Assembly: GCA_009885535.1 (NCBI GenBank)
Contig: VFKL01000170.1
Span: 1-32,418, forward strand
From: Chitinophagaceae bacterium
Lineage (GTDB): Bacteria; Bacteroidota; Bacteroidia; Chitinophagales; Chitinophagaceae
Length of the DNA: 32,418 bases
Direction of reading: 5' to 3'
Below, in pieces: positions 1-8,914 of this stretch (position 1 is its first letter; each line of letters begins with the position of its first letter). The position numbers and the translations under genes are program-made. The notes beneath the pieces are model-generated. The model ran no database searches. It had not been told where the DNA came from and was given only the letters and a program-made list of their open reading frames with translations.

Positions 1-339
1 AATTCGATTGCAGTAAAAGATAAAAAAACATTTATGGTAGTGGGTGGCGATTTTAATTTTAAAGACAGCTCGAATCAAAATTTCGCGTTTACTTCTGATG
101 CTGGCGCTAATTGGATTTCATCTATTGAACCACCACACGGCTACCGCAGCTGTATAGAATTTATAAAAGATAAAACATGGATAACATGCGGATTAAATGG
201 CGTTGACATCACCAACGATAATGGTCAACATTTTACATCGATTTCTAATACAGGATTTCATGTTTGCCGAAAAGCAAAAAAAGGAAATGCGGTTTATTTC
301 GCTGGCGGAAATGGACGAATTGGGAAATTGACTTTTTAA
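1..339 (+). CDS. C-terminal fragment of a YCF48/BNR-repeat-like protein (cut by window edge)
   Basis: The reading frame is open from base 1, so the gene begins outside the window; a Met at base 34 is probably internal. About 112 residues are visible and end in TAA. The pattern of short beta-strand repeats (a TSDAGANW motif, then a NDNGQHF motif, then a final AGGNGRIGKL) is that of BNR/sialidase-like or YCF48-like beta-propeller blades, in which an Asp-box S/T-x-D-x-G-x-x-W recurs. In Bacteroidota such proteins are often secreted and annotated as oxidoreductases or photosystem II assembly-factor-like, without proven function. It converges on the lysyl-oxidase-like gene with only 3 nt between the stop codons. 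The fold assignment is moderately sure; the function is unknown. Confidence 0.6.
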   Translation, partial: NSIAVKDKKTFMVVGGDFNFKDSSNQNFAFTSDAGANWISSIEPPHGYRSCIEFIKDKTWITCGLNGVDITNDNGQHFTSISNTGFHVCRKAKKGNAVYFAGGNGRIGKLTF

Positions 340-342
340 TCA

Positions 343-3051
343 TTATCGAATCAACTTAAATACTTTTCGTTCATTATTTTCACCATAATATACTTCGAGC
401 ATGTAGATTCCTTTCGAAAAATTTTGGATGTCTATATCAAATAAATTCGTTCCACGATTGGCACCATACTTTAAAGATTTCAACAATTGTCCTACGCTGT
501 TATGAATTCTAATTTCAACAGGCATGCTTTGATTGCTGGTTAAATAAAGACGAGGTGTTGGGCCAACATTGTTTCTGATTTGTACCATTGTTTCATATTG
601 AATCGTAGCACTATCAAACCTAACTTCAGTTGTAAAACTTGTTTGGGTACTGCAACGACCAAAGCTGTACACATAATTCAATTGATGTATTCCAATGCCC
701 GCCAATTGTGGATTGAAGGTATTTCCCAAAACGCCATTTCCTGTTAATACACCGCCTGTAGGAATTAAATTTACCAACACCGGATTATCTGTGTGCAAGT
801 ACAATGGATCAACGCCAGCAATAACAGGTGTTATATTTGGTGCAACCATTGCCGTTACTGCAGCTCTTGCCCCATTATTACAAGTTTGAGGAATGCCTTC
901 TACTTGCCAGTTGTAAAAATATGTATACACGCTATCTCCTTTTGACGATCCAACAATATTCATCAATGCATTTATTTTAAAAGGATATCCAATATTATTG
1001 GTTGTTGTATTTGAATATAGATTGGTCACGCCTTGTGTGTTGCTCAATCCCAATTGATGGTTTAATCCCGCAGGAACATAAAAATTAAATGTTACTTCCT
1101 GCTCACCATTTTGTAAAATGGCTGGTTTTTCAGCAATTAGTTTTCCATACATGTTCCTTAATTGAATGTATCTAATTCCTGCACCATTGGCATATACTTT
1201 TACTTTGTTAAGCTTAAATGGTTGAAACGCATTAAAGATTAAATAATCATCGCTGATATTGGTATAATTCCCTGCAGGGGTAATGAGTTTTGAATTTGCT
1301 CCGATTGAATCCGCATAAATCGGCGGTTGATCGGCAACATAAAACGTATTTGAAGCATTAAGTGTTCCAGTTTGAAAATTATTTCCAACATAAATCAAAT
1401 CACCACCAATAGGCGCATTGTACCAATGTGCATTTCCACTGGCGTATAAATTTGCTGTAGAACCAGCACATACGGTGTCTGCAATTATAGTGTCTGGAAA
1501 AGAACTTGCACCTGCAGAAAAAATATCTAGTGTATCACTTGTTGCTTGTCCACATGGTGTTGTGGCTTCTACCCAATATCTACCCGGTTGTCTGATGGTA
1601 ATGTCTTGTGTCGTTTCACCGGTGCTCCATACATATCTTGATGCGCCACTTGCATGAAGTTTCAAACTATCTCCATTACAAATCACATCTCCTTTTTCGC
1701 TAAAAATATAGGCATAAGGATTCGTGTTTGTTGGACGTTGTTTAGTGAGTATGGTTTTTGCAGACAGCCAATTGTTGTTTTCATTCATTTCAAGGAAATG
1801 ATTATCTGGATCAATTTGTATCATTGAATAGTATTCGCCATTACAAGTTTCGTAAGGTATTTTCACAAAACTTTCATCTAAATATTGACCATATATATCT
1901 ACTTTTCCAACGCTAATTCCTTGTATTAAATTTCCACAATTATAACCGCCCCCAAGTCCATAATTTCTTACGTTGGTATTATTCAACACATTTCCTAAAC
2001 TATCTACACAATCGCCCAATGCACCTGTACATGTGGTTAAATCTATCAAACAAAAACTCACTTTAATACCGCTATTTACAATCGGCCATTTCAATGTATC
2101 TGCAACCGAATTGTCTTTTAACCTCAATGTATAAAGTCCCCAGCTATCAATATGAATATGGCCATGAGCGGGATGGTATTGCATATAGCCAGCAGGTCGT
2201 AAAAGATATTCGAAACGATCATTTACTTTATGATAAATGCGTTGATTGATTAATCGTTTTGGAAAACTGCCATCGGGACATAAAAAAGAACCAGAAGGAA
2301 AAAAGTTGCGAAGTGTATCTGTTCCGCAGATGTAATCATTGGTAGGCATTATTTCCATTGGACCATAACCTACATTTGGTGTGGATACATCCAATCTAAT
2401 CAACCCTTTATTTACGCCTGTGATGAGTTGATTGTATTCTGTCCAACCTCTTGTTGCATTTAACGTTCTTTTACCTGCAAGAATGTCGGGCAGCAAGTAA
2501 CAATCGGTGGCATTTTCATCAGGACATCCGCAACCTGAAGCATTTCCATTATTACAAATTGCGGTGGTTTGCACACAGATGTTGAATGTGCCGTTATTGT
2601 CATTTCCATACTCCCAAAAACGCAGATAAACGGTACTTCCTGGTGTTAATCCTGTTGCAGAAATAAAAGGCATCAAGCCGTTTGGACCACCATCATCATC
2701 ACATGCAATCGTTATTAGTGCATTACAATTGCCACTATACAATGCCATTACACCATCCAGTATTTGTCCAACATTTGTAGTGATATTTAGATTACAGGAA
2801 GGAGGAACAATTATTTTAAACCATACATCACCTCCTGCGAAAGTACCGCCACAACTGGGATTGGGGTCTGTAGCAGATTCAGTTGCATTTAAATTGGTAA
2901 ACTGAGTATATGTGCACCCCATTTGAGGCGTAAGCGAAATGGCATTGCCGCACAAATCATTTACAGGTGCTTGTGCTTGTAAATCAAAGCCAAAAAAAAC
3001 GGTAAATATATTTAATAGAAAAAAGATTTTTCCGATGTGACTTTTTATCAT
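343..3051 (-). CDS. T9SS-secreted lysyl-oxidase-like multidomain protein
   Basis: 902 residues. A signal peptide covers about residues 1-26 (hydrophobic core IFFLLNIFTVFFGF, ending AQA). Residues about 30-165 form a beta-sandwich domain with several Cys. Residues about 185-440 resemble bacterial lysyl oxidase: a copper-type HxHxH at His296, His298 and His300 inside HPAHGHIHID, Lys330 in KVSFCLID, Tyr387 in VDIYGQYLD, and a closing block IDPDNHFLEMNENNNW. In animal LOX the equivalent Lys and Tyr form the lysine tyrosylquinone cofactor. Ig/PKD-like domains follow (about 450-590 and 730-800). The C terminus has the T9SS type A pattern (a GQLLKS strand, GIYMLEV, then a basic end). Expected location is the cell surface or outside the cell. 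Lysyl oxidases oxidise peptidyl lysine to allysine; activity here is inferred from conserved residues only. Confidence 0.8.
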   Translation of the reverse strand: MIKSHIGKIFFLLNIFTVFFGFDLQAQAPVNDLCGNAISLTPQMGCTYTQFTNLNATESATDPNPSCGGTFAGGDVWFKIIVPPSCNLNITTNVGQILDGVMALYSGNCNALITIACDDDGGPNGLMPFISATGLTPGSTVYLRFWEYGNDNNGTFNICVQTTAICNNGNASGCGCPDENATDCYLLPDILAGKRTLNATRGWTEYNQLITGVNKGLIRLDVSTPNVGYGPMEIMPTNDYICGTDTLRNFFPSGSFLCPDGSFPKRLINQRIYHKVNDRFEYLLRPAGYMQYHPAHGHIHIDSWGLYTLRLKDNSVADTLKWPIVNSGIKVSFCLIDLTTCTGALGDCVDSLGNVLNNTNVRNYGLGGGYNCGNLIQGISVGKVDIYGQYLDESFVKIPYETCNGEYYSMIQIDPDNHFLEMNENNNWLSAKTILTKQRPTNTNPYAYIFSEKGDVICNGDSLKLHASGASRYVWSTGETTQDITIRQPGRYWVEATTPCGQATSDTLDIFSAGASSFPDTIIADTVCAGSTANLYASGNAHWYNAPIGGDLIYVGNNFQTGTLNASNTFYVADQPPIYADSIGANSKLITPAGNYTNISDDYLIFNAFQPFKLNKVKVYANGAGIRYIQLRNMYGKLIAEKPAILQNGEQEVTFNFYVPAGLNHQLGLSNTQGVTNLYSNTTTNNIGYPFKINALMNIVGSSKGDSVYTYFYNWQVEGIPQTCNNGARAAVTAMVAPNITPVIAGVDPLYLHTDNPVLVNLIPTGGVLTGNGVLGNTFNPQLAGIGIHQLNYVYSFGRCSTQTSFTTEVRFDSATIQYETMVQIRNNVGPTPRLYLTSNQSMPVEIRIHNSVGQLLKSLKYGANRGTNLFDIDIQNFSKGIYMLEVYYGENNERKVFKLIR

Positions 3052-3113
3052 GATGCTTTGTTTATTGTTAGAAGATAGGATAAAAAAATAAACTTGTAAA
3101 ATCCAATATCTTT

Positions 3114-6100
3114 TTAATTCAAACTTCTAAAATCAACTGGCACCAATTTACTTACTCCGGCTTCTTGCATCGTAACCCCATAAATCACATCCACAGCACT
3201 CATCGTCATTTTATTATGCGTTACAATAATGAACTGTGAGTTTTCACTGAACTGCTTAATCATGTTGGTAAACTTACCTACATTGGCATCATCCAACGGC
3301 GCATCCACCTCATCCAAAATACAGAATGGCGCGGGTTTGATGAGGTAAATAGCGAACAATAGTGCTGTTGCGGTGAGGGTTTTTTCTCCCCCACTCAACT
3401 GCCCAATACTACTCGGACGCTTTCCTTTTGGTTTTGCAACAATATCAATTCCGGTTTCAGATAAATTTTCTGGATCTACCAGTACCATGTCTGCTGTATC
3501 TTCTTCCGTAAATAATGCCTTAAATACTTTTTGGAAATTCTCTCTGGTTTTATTGAATGTCTCCAAGAATTGTTGGTTAGCAGTTGCTTCCACTTCTTGA
3601 ATCGTTTGCATCAAACTATCCTTTGCCGTTACCAAGTCATTCTTTTGTTCCAGAATAAATTCGTAACGTTTTTTCATTTCGGTGTATGCTTCGATTGCCG
3701 TAGGATTTATTTCGCCCATATTATCGAGGCGCTTTTTCATCCGCTCATTTTTTTCCTGCAATTCATTTAACGGCGTTTGAGAAGTTCGAGGCTCATCAAT
3801 AATCATATCTAAATCTATTCTAAATTCTACATGTAAACGCTCTTTCATTCCCGCCAATTGCAACTTCAATTCAGTCAAACGATCTTTGATTTCATTCAAT
3901 AAAGTATCGATGCCTTCTTTGGTTTTTTGTTTGCTGCGCAATTCGCTTTCTTTCTCCGCGAGCATATTTCTGATGTTGTAATATGCTTGATCGGCTATAT
4001 TCAAATTCTTTTCTGCTTTATCTTTATTTTGCATCAAAGAAATTAAATCCGTTTCTATTTGCTTAAGTTCTATATCTGTTGATTCAATATTGCCAATAAC
4101 TTCTGCAAGCTGTGTGTTACTCACATTTACTTGGGCTACTAAATCTGTTAATTGATTTGTTTTAAATTGTAGTTCTTGCTTGTTGGATGCAATTTTACTT
4201 TGTTGACGCGTAAGTTGCAAATTGCCTTCGTTGAAAGCCGCACTCGATGCATTGTATTCTTTTTCCGCATTTGAATATTCCGTTTCAATCAACACTATTT
4301 TTTGTTGCATCTCTTCAAGCGCTTTATTGAACGCAGTTAATTCGATGCGGGTTTGTGCAATAGCCTCTTGATTGGTTTGCAGATTTGTATTTAAATCAGT
4401 TATTTTTCCTTCTGCAATTCCGTTTTGATGAATTAAATTTTCCAGTTTATTTTGAATGCCAAAAATCTGATTGTTTAATCCGTTGATGTCTTGTTGTGCT
4501 TGCTTTATCGCTTGCTCTTTCAACTGATTATTGAATGTAATTACTTCGTTGTGTTTGAGCTGAATGTTTTCTTTTATTCCAGCAACAATTTTTGATTGCG
4601 CTTCAATATCTACAACAAGCTTTTCTAAATTTTTTGCACGTCCAATTTTTTTACCTTCAAACAACCCTACGCTGCCTCCAGTAAGTGCATATTTTCCTTT
4701 AACGTACTTTCCTGTTTTTTCTAAAATAATCGCTTCAGAATTATCTTTCAATGCCTCTTCATTATCCGCAATAAATACATTGCCCAATAAATTTTGAGCT
4801 AGTGCCGCATATTTGGCATCCACCTCAATTACATCCATTGCCTTGATGGTATCTTTTGGTTGAGCGCAAGATGTTGATGTTTGAAATTTATCCAACATGA
4901 AAAAATTCGCCTTCCCTTTTTTGTTTGCATCCAATAAATGCACGGCTTGCAACGCTTCTTCTAAATTATTAACCACGTAATAATTTAAATATGGATCCAA
5001 CACATTTTCAACAGCTGCCCTATAATCTGCCTTTACATAAATGATATCCGAAAGCAATGGTGCTGTATGATTCCAGCCTGTATTTTTATGCAAAAACTTT
5101 ACACTTTCGGGATAGCCTTCCAATGAATCAACCAAGCTTTTTAAAAGATCGTGTTCGTTTTTCTTAGCATCTAATTTTCTGTTTTCATCTGCCAAATTGC
5201 TTCTCAATCCTTCAAGCACGCTTTGTGTTTGAAAAATTTGTTCCTTAGCAAACTCATGGGCTTCTTGTAATTTCTGCAGTTCTTCTTGTCCCGTTTGTAA
5301 AGCTTTTTCTTTTTGTATTTTATCTTCCTCTAACTGCTTGATTTGATTAACTCGATTGGTTTTTTCATCCAAGAGTTGCGTTAACGAACGCTGCATGTTT
5401 TGAATTGAAGTATCTGCAATAGCTACTTTCTTCTCTGCATCAAATTGATTTCTTTGTATGGTTTGATTTTCCCTACGCATAGCGTCTATTGCTGCACGTT
5501 GGTCGTCGAAAACTTTACGCTTATCTTCTAAAGCTGTTTTCAAAAGAATTAAACCATCTTCAATTTGCTTTAGTTTAGCTTGCTCTTCAACGATTTGATT
5601 TCCGGTAAAACTGATGCTTTCTTCCAATCCTTTTACTTGTCCGGTTGATTTCTGTAAAAACTCGTCAAGCGTAGATTTTCTTTCTTTTAAATGTTGAAGC
5701 TTTTGAGTAGCGAGGCCTTTTTCACTTTCTTTGGTTCTAACCAAACTAACCATTCCATTGAAATTCTGCTGCAATTGTTGCAAGGCTTTTTCTTTATCTA
5801 TATAGCCTAATTTCTCTTGCTGAAGTGCTGCATCTTCTTTTGCAATAGCTGTTTCAAGTTGTATGCGTTTGTCTACTTCTTCTTGTTGTTGTTGGTTTAA
5901 ATCGCGGTAGGTAATGTTAAATCCTTCCAAAGCCGCTTTCGCCAACTCGATGCTTATTTCTTTATACTCTTTCTTTATTTCAAAATATTTCTCCGCTTTT
6001 TTTGCCTGACTTTCTAAACTTTTAAGTTGGTTATTTATTTCAAACAATAAATCTTCGATACGTGCAAGATCTTGTTCGGTTGCATCTAGCTTAAGTTTTG

Positions 6101-6629
6101 CTTCTTTTTTTCTGGTTTTATAAATAGTAATGCCAGCCGCTTGCTCAAGCATTTTACGTCTGCTGTTTTCTTTGTCTTTAATAATATCATCTACCATGCC
6201 CAACTCAATAATGGCATAACTATCGGTACTAATACCAGTATCCATAAATAAATTATGAATGTCTTTAAGACGGCACGACACATCATTTAAACGGTATTCG
6301 CTTTCTCCACTTTTATAATATTTCCTAGAAATGGTAACGGTACTAAATTCGGTAGGAAGTAAGTTTTTGGTATTTTCAAAAGTAAGACTCACTTCAGCCA
6401 AGCCGCTTGCGCTTCTTGTTTTACTACCATTAAAAACTAAACTTTCAAGGTTTTCACTTCTAAGATTGCTGATTTTATGTTCGCCAATAACCCATCTGAT
6501 GCTGTCGATAATGTTACTTTTTCCACAACCATTTGGACCAATAACGCCAGTAATGCCTTCGTCGAAATGCAAAACGGTTTTGTCTGCAAAACTTTTAAAT
6601 CCTTTTATTTCTAAACTCTTTAAACGCAC
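3114..6629 (-). CDS. smc: Chromosome segregation ATPase SMC
   Basis: 1171 residues, the usual bacterial SMC length. It has the standard N terminus (MRLKSLEIKGFKSFADKT) and Walker A GPNGCGKS at residues 31-38. A long Gln/Glu/Lys-rich coiled coil covers about 170-500. The hinge spans about 500-665, from EGYPESVKFL to the glycine-rich TGGSVGLFEGKKIGR. A second coiled coil (about 670-1000) follows, then the ABC signature LSGGEKT near 1075 and Walker B FCILDEVDAPLDD near 1105. SMC dimers with ScpA/ScpB compact chromosomes and extrude DNA loops from ParB-loaded sites. The gene stands alone; no scpA or ftsY is adjacent. Upstream on the minus strand is a TAGGTTTG that could be its -7 box. All catalytic motifs are intact. 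Confidence 0.97.
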   Translation of the reverse strand: MRLKSLEIKGFKSFADKTVLHFDEGITGVIGPNGCGKSNIIDSIRWVIGEHKISNLRSENLESLVFNGSKTRSASGLAEVSLTFENTKNLLPTEFSTVTISRKYYKSGESEYRLNDVSCRLKDIHNLFMDTGISTDSYAIIELGMVDDIIKDKENSRRKMLEQAAGITIYKTRKKEAKLKLDATEQDLARIEDLLFEINNQLKSLESQAKKAEKYFEIKKEYKEISIELAKAALEGFNITYRDLNQQQQEEVDKRIQLETAIAKEDAALQQEKLGYIDKEKALQQLQQNFNGMVSLVRTKESEKGLATQKLQHLKERKSTLDEFLQKSTGQVKGLEESISFTGNQIVEEQAKLKQIEDGLILLKTALEDKRKVFDDQRAAIDAMRRENQTIQRNQFDAEKKVAIADTSIQNMQRSLTQLLDEKTNRVNQIKQLEEDKIQKEKALQTGQEELQKLQEAHEFAKEQIFQTQSVLEGLRSNLADENRKLDAKKNEHDLLKSLVDSLEGYPESVKFLHKNTGWNHTAPLLSDIIYVKADYRAAVENVLDPYLNYYVVNNLEEALQAVHLLDANKKGKANFFMLDKFQTSTSCAQPKDTIKAMDVIEVDAKYAALAQNLLGNVFIADNEEALKDNSEAIILEKTGKYVKGKYALTGGSVGLFEGKKIGRAKNLEKLVVDIEAQSKIVAGIKENIQLKHNEVITFNNQLKEQAIKQAQQDINGLNNQIFGIQNKLENLIHQNGIAEGKITDLNTNLQTNQEAIAQTRIELTAFNKALEEMQQKIVLIETEYSNAEKEYNASSAAFNEGNLQLTRQQSKIASNKQELQFKTNQLTDLVAQVNVSNTQLAEVIGNIESTDIELKQIETDLISLMQNKDKAEKNLNIADQAYYNIRNMLAEKESELRSKQKTKEGIDTLLNEIKDRLTELKLQLAGMKERLHVEFRIDLDMIIDEPRTSQTPLNELQEKNERMKKRLDNMGEINPTAIEAYTEMKKRYEFILEQKNDLVTAKDSLMQTIQEVEATANQQFLETFNKTRENFQKVFKALFTEEDTADMVLVDPENLSETGIDIVAKPKGKRPSSIGQLSGGEKTLTATALLFAIYLIKPAPFCILDEVDAPLDDANVGKFTNMIKQFSENSQFIIVTHNKMTMSAVDVIYGVTMQEAGVSKLVPVDFRSLN

Positions 6630-6649
6630 TTTTCTATATTTTTAGGCAA

Positions 6650-6657
6650 CAAACCTA
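6650..6657 (-). promoter_or_regulatory. Candidate -7 box of the smc promoter
   Basis: Read on the minus strand this is TAGGTTTG, an exact match to the Bacteroidota -7 consensus TAnnTTTG. It lies about 20 nt upstream of the smc start codon, so the leader would be very short. No clear TTTG -33 element sits at the expected distance, so this is a weak call. Confidence 0.35.
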
Positions 6658-6705
6658 CGTGAAAATGATTGATAATAATAACTAAAATGTAAACATCGGT
6701 GCTGT

Positions 6706-6859
6706 TGTTGATAAAATCAGAATCGAATCTAATAAAAAAAGGGGAAATTAAAGATTCAATACTTTAGAAATTGAAAATTTCAAATGAATCTAAAATGCAA
6801 TAAATAGCTTATCAACAGGTTATACACAACGATTTGAAGGTTATACACTTTTATCCAAT
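6706..6859. other. Cluster of DnaA-box-like 9-mers flanking an AT-rich stretch (possible origin or DnaA-regulated region)
   Basis: On the plus strand four 9-mers close to the DnaA box TTATNCACA occur in one orientation: TTATCAACA (6809-6817), TTATACACA (6820-6828), TTATACACT (6841-6849) and TTATCCAAT (6851-6859). Their starts are 11, 21 and 10 bp apart, that is whole helical turns. The exact inverse of the first 9-mer, TGTTGATAA, lies at 6706-6714. The roughly 95 bp between is very AT-rich. The region is the divergent spacer between smc and the following plus-strand gene. DnaA binding is inferred from sequence similarity only; a regulatory role or chance in AT-rich DNA is possible. Confidence 0.35.
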
Positions 6860-6916
6860 AAACAAAAGTTATATAATTAACAAGAACGGGTTAAATTCGC
6901 AGATAAATTTTATACA

Positions 6917-7795
6917 ATGAAAAAAATAATCATCGCATGTGCTATTTTAATGAGTGCACAAGCTCAAGCTCAAGTTAAAACATATACGCAAGCCACAATA
7001 AATACCACAATGAATGTGATTGCTCCGGAAGAGGAAGATGTGCAAAGTATTGGCGGTGGTGGTGAAGGTCGTGGAGGAATGAACTTTAGGACTATGATGG
7101 ATGGAGAAACTTTTTTTACGACGTATTTGAAAGACAATCTTGTAAAAACAAATATCAAATCTGAAATGGGAAAATCAACCATTTTTAGAGATAATGAGAA
7201 GAAAGTAACGACTACCATTATAGAAATGATGGGCAATAAATCTGGTTTTGCTGCAACAGATGAAGAACAAGCTGCTATGCAAAAACAACGTGATAGCATG
7301 ATGGCAGAAAGAAGAAAAAAAGATACGGGTTCAAATGTAAAAAGAGAAGAACGTGTAAAAGTGGAACCCACAACAGAAATCAGTTATACCAAAGAATCTA
7401 AAAAAATTGCTGGATTTAATTGTACAAAAGCATATTTAATTACGTCAAGATTTTTAGGCATAAAAGATACTTCGGTAATTTGGGTAGCTCCAGATTTTAA
7501 ACTAAACAACGTTTTACAAGTTGGTGGAATGAGTGCAATGCCTGGAATGAGCAGCATGATGGGTGGCGCATTAACCGGACTAGAAAAAGTTGAAGGATTT
7601 GTTATGGGCTACGAAATGAAAATGAGAAGAGGACGTGTAATGGAAGTATATGTAACAAAAATTGATCTAGAGAAAGCCATAGAAAATAAAGAATTTGACC
7701 TACCTAAAGGGATAGAAATAAAGCCAATGAAAGAGATGCAAAACATGTTTGGCGGTGGTCGTGGTGGTGGCAGTATGAGAATGCCAAGAGATTAA
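6917..7795 (+). CDS. Secreted Met/Gly-rich protein, DUF4412/GLPGLI-like
   Basis: 292 residues. A signal peptide is clear: Lys-rich start, hydrophobic IIIACAILMSA, and likely cleavage after AQAQA near residue 19. The mature part has a Gly-rich loop (about 46-54), beta-strand segments ending in FRDNEKKVTTTIIEMMG, a charged linker rich in Lys, Arg and Met (about 115-150), and a second half with ITSRFLGIKDTSVIWVAPDF and EGFVMGYEMKM. It ends in a Gly/Met-rich tail. This layout resembles DUF4412/GLPGLI-type periplasmic or outer-membrane-associated proteins of Bacteroidota, whose function is unknown. Met content is high (MSAMPGMSSMM). It converges on yraN with no base between the two stop codons. 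TAAATTCG at 6892-6899 may be a degenerate -7 box. The family call is tentative. Confidence 0.55.
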   Translation: MKKIIIACAILMSAQAQAQVKTYTQATINTTMNVIAPEEEDVQSIGGGGEGRGGMNFRTMMDGETFFTTYLKDNLVKTNIKSEMGKSTIFRDNEKKVTTTIIEMMGNKSGFAATDEEQAAMQKQRDSMMAERRKKDTGSNVKREERVKVEPTTEISYTKESKKIAGFNCTKAYLITSRFLGIKDTSVIWVAPDFKLNNVLQVGGMSAMPGMSSMMGGALTGLEKVEGFVMGYEMKMRRGRVMEVYVTKIDLEKAIENKEFDLPKGIEIKPMKEMQNMFGGGRGGGSMRMPRD

Positions 7796-8152
7796 TCATA
7801 AGTAAACATCTTCAATTAATTTTATCTCCAAATGGGGATAAAGGGTAATGGCTAAAATATCAAATTGAATTCGCTTCCATTGTGGGTTTAAAAACAAATA
7901 CTCTTCTGCGGCTTGGGTTAGAAATTTGAATTTCTTTGGTGTTACCTCATCTTCTGGAAATCCATATTTATTGGTCGATTTGGTTTTTACTTCAATGAAA
8001 TGCAATACGCCATTTTTGGTTGCAATAATATCAATTTCCCAATGTTTGTACCTCCAGTTTGTGTGCAACATTTGATATTTTAATCCAACTAAATATTCAA
8101 CGGAAATCGATTCTCCAATTTTACCTGTTTCTATGTGTTTTGCCATACTCAA
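7796..8152 (-). CDS. yraN: YraN/UPF0102 family endonuclease-like protein
   Basis: 118 residues, the normal length of UPF0102. It has the family pattern: a GKIGESISVEYL start, then NWRYKHWEIDIIA and LHFIEVKTKS. The EIDIIA Asp and the EVK Glu/Lys form a PD-(D/E)xK-type nuclease core. KKFKFLTQAAEEYL and IQFDILAI complete the fold. Members resemble Holliday-junction resolvases and are often found near rnhB, but their role is unproven. Its stop codon abuts the stop of the convergent upstream gene, so the two transcripts probably overlap at their 3' ends. The start at MSMAKHIE is taken; MAKHIE two codons later is equally plausible. Confidence 0.88.
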   Translation of the reverse strand: MSMAKHIETGKIGESISVEYLVGLKYQMLHTNWRYKHWEIDIIATKNGVLHFIEVKTKSTNKYGFPEDEVTPKKFKFLTQAAEEYLFLNPQWKRIQFDILAITLYPHLEIKLIEDVYL

Positions 8153-8203
8153 AAATAATGATTCACACTATCCACACAATGAGGATAAAACGGTAAAAAA
8201 TTA

Positions 8204-8236
8204 TTGAAAAAACATGTGTTGATTTACCTATTTTTG
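8204..8236 (+). promoter_or_regulatory. Candidate Bacteroidota promoter for the DUF6580 gene
   Basis: TATTTTTG at 8229-8236 matches the -7 consensus TAnnTTTG. An ATTG at 8203-8206 lies 22 nt upstream and could be the -33 part. The start codon follows 17 nt downstream of the -7 box. A DnaA-box-like CTATCCACA also lies upstream at 8168-8176. Confidence 0.45.
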
Positions 8237-8253
8237 CACAAATAACCTTAAAC

Positions 8254-8799
8254 ATGAATCAAAATAAAACAACTTTCATCATCGGATTGAGTTTAATCAT
8301 AATAGCTGCAACATTGAAAGTAACTACGTTTCCGCATAGTATAAATCCAATTATTGCCATTTCATTATTTAGTGGTGTATTAATTAAAGATAAAAAATGG
8401 GCCTTTGCCATTCCAGTACTTGCTATGTTTGTTTCTGATTTGATGTTGGAAGTATTTAATATTGCTCCAGGCTTCTACGGTCTTGGACAAATTGGAAATT
8501 ACGCTTCATTATTATTTGTAACCGTTCTTGGATTTACCATGAAAAAGAAAAATTTAATTTCAGTAGCAGGTTATTCTGTTGCTTCTTCATTGGTTTTCTT
8601 TTTTTTAAGCAATACCAATTGTTTCTTGTTTGATAATGCATCTACTTATGGCACAGGCATTCAAGGATGGGCGAATTGCTTAGCAGCAGGTTTGCCATTT
8701 TTAAGAAATGGAATGGCGATTGATTTAAGTTTCAGTGTTTTATTATTTGGAACGTATGTTGTGTATTCTAAATTTGCAGAAAAGAAACAAATGGCTTAA
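8254..8799 (+). CDS. DUF6580 family integral membrane protein (putative transporter)
   Basis: 181 residues with about five hydrophobic helices: TFIIGLSLIIIAATL (8-22), NPIIAISLFSGVLI (32-45), WAFAIPVLAMFVSDLML (49-65), the segment ending LFVTVLGFTM (about 83-97), and helices around 105-118 and 158-172. The pattern PHSINPIIAISLFSG, then AFAIPVLAMFVSDLML and a Gly/Asn-rich YGLGQIGNYASLL, fits the DUF6580 family. That family is annotated as putative transport proteins and resembles small S-component-like proteins; its substrate is unknown. No transporter partner gene lies nearby. The start fits the upstream promoter. Confidence 0.72.
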   Translation: MNQNKTTFIIGLSLIIIAATLKVTTFPHSINPIIAISLFSGVLIKDKKWAFAIPVLAMFVSDLMLEVFNIAPGFYGLGQIGNYASLLFVTVLGFTMKKKNLISVAGYSVASSLVFFFLSNTNCFLFDNASTYGTGIQGWANCLAAGLPFLRNGMAIDLSFSVLLFGTYVVYSKFAEKKQMA

Positions 8800-8865
8800 T
8801 TAATTTTTCTTTTTACATATTGGAACAAATTGTTGAAACCATTATTCAAAATTCCCCATTTTATA

Positions 8866-8885
8866 CCCACGGTTGAAACCGTGGG
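8866..8885. repeat. REP-like palindrome, copy 1
   Basis: CCCACGGTTGAAACCGTGGG is a perfect inverted repeat with 9-bp arms. Read on the minus strand it is the same as the copy at 29886-29905, and identity extends a few bases into the flanks (ATAG before, GT after). It lies between the convergent DUF6580 and rnhA genes. Two identical copies in opposite orientation suggest a mobile palindromic element, REP/IS200-like. It lacks a T-run, so terminator function is doubtful here. Confidence 0.7.
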
Positions 8886-8914
8886 CTATAGAAAAAATGC
8901 CATAATTCTCTTTC

